Of a stretch of 10,207 bases of DNA, positions 6,480 to 10,207 are shown in pieces. The notes beneath the pieces are model-generated. The model made no database searches and was not told the origin of the DNA. It saw only the letters and a list, made by a program, of their open reading frames with translations. The position numbers were made by a program, and so were the translations under genes. Numbering within the stretch: the first letter of the stretch is position 1; each line of letters begins with the position of its first letter. The DNA comes from Micromonospora parva (GTDB taxonomy: Bacteria; Actinomycetota; Actinomycetes; Mycobacteriales; Micromonosporaceae): positions 1 through 10,207 of the forward strand of contig NZ_JNZS01000052.1 of the NCBI RefSeq assembly GCF_000718515.1, given 5' to 3'.

Positions 6480-6484
6480 CGGGA

Positions 6485-7351
6485 ATGGCCTCCATCGTCG
6501 CGGTCATCGCCTCCACCCACCACCCCTTCTACTACCGGGCCAGCACCGCCACCGGCGAGGATCGACCACCGTTCGCCGACGAGTGGACCCGCAAGATCCT
6601 GGCGTTCCGGGAGACGTTGACCCGGGCCCGACCCGACGTGCTGGTGATGGTCGGCTCCGACCACTTCCACCAGCTCTGGCTGGACAACATGCCGCAGTTC
6701 CTGGTCGGCAAGGCGCCCCGCTACGACGCCAACTGGTACAACGAGGAGCGCGAGTTCGGGCTGCCCCGGATGCTGCTCACCGGCCAGGAGGACCTGTCCG
6801 CGCACATCCTGCGGGCCGGGCTCGACGCCGGGTTCGACCTCGCGTTCAGCAACGAGCTGCGCATCGACCACAGCATCACCTGCCCGATCATCACGCTGCG
6901 GCCCGAGGCCGACCTGCCGATCGTGCCGATCTACACGAACATCTTCGCGCCGCCGCTGCCGCAGCCGAAACGCTTCGTCCAACTCGGCCAGAGCATCCGC
7001 GACATCGTCGAGTCGTGGCCGTCGCACCTGCGGGTGGCCGTCATCGGCACCGGTCACCTCTCGCTGGAGCTGGGCGGCCCCCGGCAGTTCGGCCCGCACG
7101 GCCCGGACCCGGAGTTCGATCAGCGGGCCGTCGAGTGGATCGCCAACGGCGACCTGGACGAGTGCCTGCGCGAGGTCACCCTGGACAGCCTGCACTCACC
7201 GGGCAACGCCACCCACGGCTTCATGGACTTCATGCTCATGATGGGCGTGGCCGGTGCCGGCGTGAAGGCCGACTACGTCGACACCCTCGATCTGTTCCAC
7301 ACCATGGAGGCGTACTTCACCTGGTACCCGAACGGAGCGCCGACGGCATGA
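6485..7351 (+). CDS. LigB-type extradiol (class III) ring-cleavage dioxygenase, catalytic subunit
   Basis: The product has 288 residues, close to the beta subunit of protocatechuate 4,5-dioxygenase (LigB). Aligned from memory with LigB it keeps His12 (ASTHHPF against TSSHIPA), His60 (MVGSDHFH), His129 (RIDHSITCP against the VDHGCTVP segment) and the acid/base His191 (IGTGHLS, LigB His195). Further family matches are LPIVPIYTNIFAPPLPQPKR and FVQLGQSIRDIVESWP. Such enzymes use Fe(II) and O2 to open catechol-type rings beside the hydroxyl pair. The third metal ligand of LigB (Glu242) aligns with Gly245, with His244 and Asp248 close by, so the metal site may differ. The stop overlaps the LigA-type gene by 4 nt (ATGA). 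The family call is strong; substrate and activity are unknown. Confidence 0.9.
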   Translation: MASIVAVIASTHHPFYYRASTATGEDRPPFADEWTRKILAFRETLTRARPDVLVMVGSDHFHQLWLDNMPQFLVGKAPRYDANWYNEEREFGLPRMLLTGQEDLSAHILRAGLDAGFDLAFSNELRIDHSITCPIITLRPEADLPIVPIYTNIFAPPLPQPKRFVQLGQSIRDIVESWPSHLRVAVIGTGHLSLELGGPRQFGPHGPDPEFDQRAVEWIANGDLDECLREVTLDSLHSPGNATHGFMDFMLMMGVAGAGVKADYVDTLDLFHTMEAYFTWYPNGAPTA

Positions 7352-7710
7352 GCAGATACCTGCTGAACAAGTTCCTCTTCACCGTCGACCGGGACCCGGA
7401 GCTGGTCGAGCGCTACCGCAGCGAGCCGCGCGAGCTGGTCGCCTGGTGGGAGGCCGAGTGCGCCAACACGGTGCTGAACTGCCACACCGGCGAGGCCAGC
7501 ACCTGGCTGCGCTTCGACGACGTGGAGCGCGAGGCGTTGGCCACCCACGACCACGTGAAGCTCTTCGAGCTGGGCGCGCACCCGTTCCTCACCCTGACCC
7601 TCTTCATCGCCCTCTTCGAGCGGGACAACACCGAGCCGCTGGAATACCAGAAGTCCTACGGCGCGCGGCTGGCCCACTTCTCGATGCCCTACCCGGACAT
7701 CGCGACGTGA
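7348..7710 (+). CDS. LigA-type small subunit of the extradiol dioxygenase
   Basis: The product has 120 residues. YLLNKFLFTVDRDPELVERYRSEP at the N-terminus and VEREALATHDHVKLFELGAHPFLTL in the middle match the alpha-helical LigA domain (LNkFLf-RDP, ER-AL, LG-HPFL pattern), which caps the active site of LigB-type enzymes. Between these halves (about 33-57) lies a longer, Trp/Cys-containing stretch (WWEAECANTVLNCHTGEAS) than in most LigA domains as I recall them, and there is a polar C-terminal tail. ATG 7348 overlaps the LigB-type stop, so the two chains are translationally coupled, as expected for an obligate complex. The order (large then small subunit) is the reverse of Sphingobium ligAB. 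GGAG lies about 10 nt upstream. A free-standing LigA-fold protein with another role cannot be excluded. Confidence 0.82.
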   Translation: MSRYLLNKFLFTVDRDPELVERYRSEPRELVAWWEAECANTVLNCHTGEASTWLRFDDVEREALATHDHVKLFELGAHPFLTLTLFIALFERDNTEPLEYQKSYGARLAHFSMPYPDIAT

Positions 7711-8672
7711 TCCGCGCGGCAGTGCTCACCCGCTGCGGTGCCGCGCCGACGCTCGCCGAGCGGCCGACACCCGTGCCAGCCGACGGCGAGGTGGCGGTCA
7801 CCGTCGAGGCGGTGCCGATCACCCCGCTGGACGTGCTGTGCGCCAGCGGCACCAGCTACTTCGGCCCGCCGACCACCCCGTACGTGCCGGGGGTGCAGGG
7901 GGTCGGTCGGCTGGCCGACGGCACTCCCGTGTGGTTCGGCACGTCGGCCGGGATGCGCCCTGGTGTGGACGGCAGCATGGCGGGCACGGTCACGGTGCCC
8001 ACCGCCGACGTGGTGGCGCTGCCCGACGGCGTACCGCTGAGCCTGCTCGCGGCCCTGGGCCTCTCCGCGGTCGCCGCGCAGGCGGCGCTGACCGACGCCG
8101 GCGGCCTGTCGGTCGGTGACCAGGTCGTCGTGCTGGGGGCCGGGGGTGTGGTGGGCCAGGCCGCCATCCAGCTCGCACTGCTCGGCGGCGCCCGCCGCGT
8201 CATCGCCGTGGCCCGCTCGGCGGCGGCCCGCGCCCGGGCCGAGGAGCTCGGCGCCGCCGTCGCCCTCCCGCTGCTCCCCGACGACGACGTCGCGTCGTTG
8301 GCCGACCGGCTGCGCCACGCCGCCGACGGGCCGCTCGACCTCGTCCTGGACCCGGTCTTCGGTGTCCCGGCCGCGGCGGCGCTGCGGGTGCTGCGCCCCG
8401 GTGGGCGACTGGTCAACCTGGGCAGCGCGGCGGGTGCGACCGCACCCATCGAGTCCGCCGTGCTGCGCAGCGGGGCACTGCGGATCGTCGGTTACACCAA
8501 CAACGGGTTGTCGACCGCCGCGCGGGCAGCGGCGCTGACAGTGGTGGCCGGGCACGCGGCGACCGGCCGGCTCACCGTCGATCATGAGATCGTGCCCTTC
8601 GATGCCGTCGCGGATGCCTGGGCCCGGCAGGACGCCGGCACCGCCGCCGGCCGGATCGTCCTCGCGCTCTGA
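7707..8672 (+). CDS. Zinc-free MDR oxidoreductase (quinone oxidoreductase-like)
   Basis: The product has 321 residues from GTG 7707, whose GTGA overlaps the LigA-type stop by 4 nt. The N-terminal GroES-like half carries VEAVPITPLDVLCASG and YVPGVQGVGRL; it lacks the GHE and four-Cys motifs that bind zinc in alcohol dehydrogenases. The C-terminal Rossmann half has VVVLGAGGVVGQAAIQLA (glycine motif, 144-150) followed by VIAVARS, where Arg170 after the second strand suggests NADPH preference. LDLVLDPVFG, LRPGGRLVNLGS and TAAGRIVLAL complete the typical pattern. Relatives reduce quinones, enones or enoyl substrates. In this operon it may reduce an unsaturated ring-cleavage product or a quinone by-product; that role is inferred. 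Confidence 0.9.
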   Translation: MIRAAVLTRCGAAPTLAERPTPVPADGEVAVTVEAVPITPLDVLCASGTSYFGPPTTPYVPGVQGVGRLADGTPVWFGTSAGMRPGVDGSMAGTVTVPTADVVALPDGVPLSLLAALGLSAVAAQAALTDAGGLSVGDQVVVLGAGGVVGQAAIQLALLGGARRVIAVARSAAARARAEELGAAVALPLLPDDDVASLADRLRHAADGPLDLVLDPVFGVPAAAALRVLRPGGRLVNLGSAAGATAPIESAVLRSGALRIVGYTNNGLSTAARAAALTVVAGHAATGRLTVDHEIVPFDAVADAWARQDAGTAAGRIVLAL

Positions 8673-8677
8673 GGAGG

Positions 8678-8738
8678 GCCGGACCCCAGCCAGGGATCGC
8701 GAAACCCTGGATAAACCGCACCTGGTTGGGGTTCCGGC
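8678..8738 (+). repeat. Long imperfect inverted repeat between MDR and aldehyde dehydrogenase genes
   Basis: The arms 8678-8694 (GCCGGACCCCAGCCAGG) and 8721-8738 (CCTGGTTGGGGTTCCGGC) are complementary over 17 nt apart from one bulged base and one G-U pair, with a 26-nt loop. A competing 6-bp stem pairs CCAGGG (8690-8695) with CCCTGG (8705-8710); both folds use the same left-arm bases. It starts 5 nt after the MDR stop and ends 19 nt before the next ATG. It could be a terminator without a U-tract, an attenuator, or a processing site setting aldehyde dehydrogenase levels. Confidence 0.6.
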
Positions 8739-8757
8739 ACGGTGCGACGGTCGGTCC

Positions 8758-10182
8758 ATGACACCTTCCACCCACACCGTCGCCGGCCACTGGATCGGTG
8801 GCGAGACCGTCACCGGCTCCGCCGGCACCCTTCCCGTCGTGAACCCGGCCACCGGCGAGGTCGTCGCCGAGACCCCGGCCGGCACCGCCGCCGACGTCGA
8901 TCGCGCCGTCGCCGCCGCCCGGGCCGCCTTCCCGGCCTGGTCGGCGACCACCCCGCAGCACCGGGCGGACGTGCTGCGCCGCCTCGGCGTCGGCCTCGCC
9001 GCCCGTACCGAGGAGATCGCCCAGGCGATCACCGCCGAGATGGGCTCGCCGATCGGCATGTCCCGCACCGCCCAGGTCGCCTTCCCGGCTGCGGTGCTCG
9101 AATCCATCGCCGGCCTGGCCGACGACTTCGCCTGGACCGAGGAGGTCGGCAACTCGCTGATCGTCCGCGAGCCGATCGGCGTGGTCGGCGCGATCACGCC
9201 GTGGAATTTCCCGCTCCAGCAGATCGTCTCCAAGCTGGCCCCGGCCCTGCTCGCCGGCAACACGATGGTCTTCAAGCCGTCCGAGAACGCCCCGCTGACC
9301 GCGCGCATCCTCGCCGAGACCGCCGCCGAGGCCGGCGTACCGGCGGGCGTCTTCAACGTCGTCTACGGCACCGGCGCGACGGTCGGCGAGGCGATCTCCG
9401 CCCACCCGGACATCGACATGATCTCGTTCACCGGCTCCACCCGCGCCGGGCAGCGCATCTCCGCGGTGGCCGCGGCGAGCGTCAAGCGGGTCGCGCTGGA
9501 GCTGGGCGGCAAGGGGGCGAACATCATCCTGGACGACGCCGACCTGCCCGACGCTGTCGAGCGGGGCCTGATGATGGCGTTCAGCAACGGCGGTCAGGTC
9601 TGCGGCGCGTGGCCCCGGATGCTGGTGCCCGCCTCCCGGCAGGACGAGGTCGTGGCGTTGGCCGTCGAGGCCGCGAAGCAGTACACAGTCGGCGACCCGG
9701 GCGACGAGGCCACCCGGATCGGCCCGATGGCGTCCGAGGCGCACCGGCAGAAGGTGGTCGGGTACATCGAGCGGGGCATCGCCGACGGTGCCCGGCTGGT
9801 GTTCGGCGGCCCGCAGCGGCCCGAGGGGCTGACCGTCGGGGCCTACGTCCAGCCGACGATCTTCGCCGACGTCGACCCGGCCTCCGCGATCGCTCAGGAG
9901 GAGATCTTCGGCCCGGTGCTGACGATCATCCCCTACGCGGACGAGGAGGAGGCCGTGGCCATCGCCAACGGCACGGTGTACGGCCTCACCAGCGGCGTCT
10001 TCGGTGAGCCGGAGCACGCTCTCGCCGTCGCCCGGCGGCTGCGCGTGGGCCAGGTCGACGTGAACGCCGGCCACTGGAACCCGCTCGCCCCGTTCGGCGG
10101 CTACAAGCACTCCGGCAACGGCCGCGAGTTCGGCCAAATGGGCCTCGAAGAGTTCCTGGAAACAAAGTCCATCCAGCGCTAA
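8758..10182 (+). CDS. NAD(P)-dependent aldehyde dehydrogenase
   Basis: The product has 474 residues, usual for the family. The N-terminus GHWIGGETVTGSAGTLPVVNPATGEV is typical. Active-site landmarks are all present: Asn150 (TPWNFPLQQ), the KPSE cofactor segment (173-176), FTGSTRAG, Glu248 (LELGGKGANIIL) and the nucleophile Cys282 (GGQVCGAWPRMLVP). EEIFGPVLTIIPY and FGGYKHSGNGREFG near the C-terminus are also conserved. It oxidises an aldehyde to the carboxylic acid with NAD(P)+. No Shine-Dalgarno sequence precedes ATG 8758, and the 85-nt gap after the MDR gene holds a strong inverted repeat, so it may be expressed separately or by attenuation. In the pathway it may oxidise a semialdehyde from ring opening (inference). 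The same phase is open upstream, but that extension crosses the inverted repeat and the MDR gene. Confidence 0.94.
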   Translation: MTPSTHTVAGHWIGGETVTGSAGTLPVVNPATGEVVAETPAGTAADVDRAVAAARAAFPAWSATTPQHRADVLRRLGVGLAARTEEIAQAITAEMGSPIGMSRTAQVAFPAAVLESIAGLADDFAWTEEVGNSLIVREPIGVVGAITPWNFPLQQIVSKLAPALLAGNTMVFKPSENAPLTARILAETAAEAGVPAGVFNVVYGTGATVGEAISAHPDIDMISFTGSTRAGQRISAVAAASVKRVALELGGKGANIILDDADLPDAVERGLMMAFSNGGQVCGAWPRMLVPASRQDEVVALAVEAAKQYTVGDPGDEATRIGPMASEAHRQKVVGYIERGIADGARLVFGGPQRPEGLTVGAYVQPTIFADVDPASAIAQEEIFGPVLTIIPYADEEEAVAIANGTVYGLTSGVFGEPEHALAVARRLRVGQVDVNAGHWNPLAPFGGYKHSGNGREFGQMGLEEFLETKSIQR

Positions 10183-10207
10183 CCCCCCCACCCCGCCGCC
10201 CCGCCCC

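Noticed and set aside
5633..7195. 520-codon antisense frame under the lyase-like and LigB-type genes
   Set aside because: Shadow frame with skewed composition; the plus strand has conserved enzyme motifs throughout.
8572..10191. 539-codon antisense frame under the aldehyde dehydrogenase
   Set aside because: Gly/Asp/Arg-rich shadow of a fully conserved aldehyde dehydrogenase.
10183..10207. C-rich tail after the aldehyde dehydrogenase as a Rho-type or other signal
   Set aside because: Only 25 bases are visible before the window ends; too short to judge.

Overview
The window comes from a high-GC actinobacterium, most likely a Micromonospora-type member of the Micromonosporaceae. The evidence is the strong G/C bias at third codon positions, GTG starts, a DUF222/13E12-type protein, a DinB/DUF664 (mycothiol-type) protein and probable leaderless starts. 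The genus is an inference.

Left part (1-2121, all minus strand): a DUF222/13E12-family gene whose C-terminal end lies beyond base 1, a 107-aa protein I do not recognise, and a DinB-like metal-binding protein. The DUF222 gene has a -10-like hexamer exactly 6 nt before its GTG and a near-consensus actinobacterial SOS (LexA) box directly upstream. It therefore looks like a leaderless, DNA-damage-regulated gene.

Right part (2122-10182): a compact catabolic island in two divergent arms. The minus arm is an amidohydrolase followed 3 nt later by an IclR-family regulator. The plus arm is a class III CoA-transferase, a citryl-CoA lyase/citrate synthase-like protein, a LigB-type extradiol dioxygenase, a small LigA-type partner and a zinc-free MDR oxidoreductase, tightly packed with overlapping stops and starts. 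An aldehyde dehydrogenase follows after a gap that holds a long inverted repeat. The 197-bp divergent region carries two mirror-image TTGACA boxes and two perfect inverted repeats, the natural place for the IclR protein to act.

Inferred logic: the LigB/LigA pair opens an aromatic (possibly N-containing) ring; the MDR enzyme and aldehyde dehydrogenase adjust the redox state of the product; the CoA-transferase activates a carboxylate; the lyase-like protein cleaves the thioester; and the amidohydrolase acts early (hydrolysis or deamination) or on a side group. This pairing of a LigAB-type ring opener with CoA activation and a citryl-CoA-lyase-like step is not the textbook protocatechuate 4,5-cleavage route. 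By eye, three of these enzymes (dioxygenase, lyase-like protein, amidohydrolase) each lack one acidic residue that is canonical in their superfamily. This points to divergent subfamilies and possibly an undescribed pathway; the substrate cannot be read from sequence.

No tRNA, rRNA, CRISPR array or insertion sequence was seen, and no gene-free stretch exceeds 200 bases.
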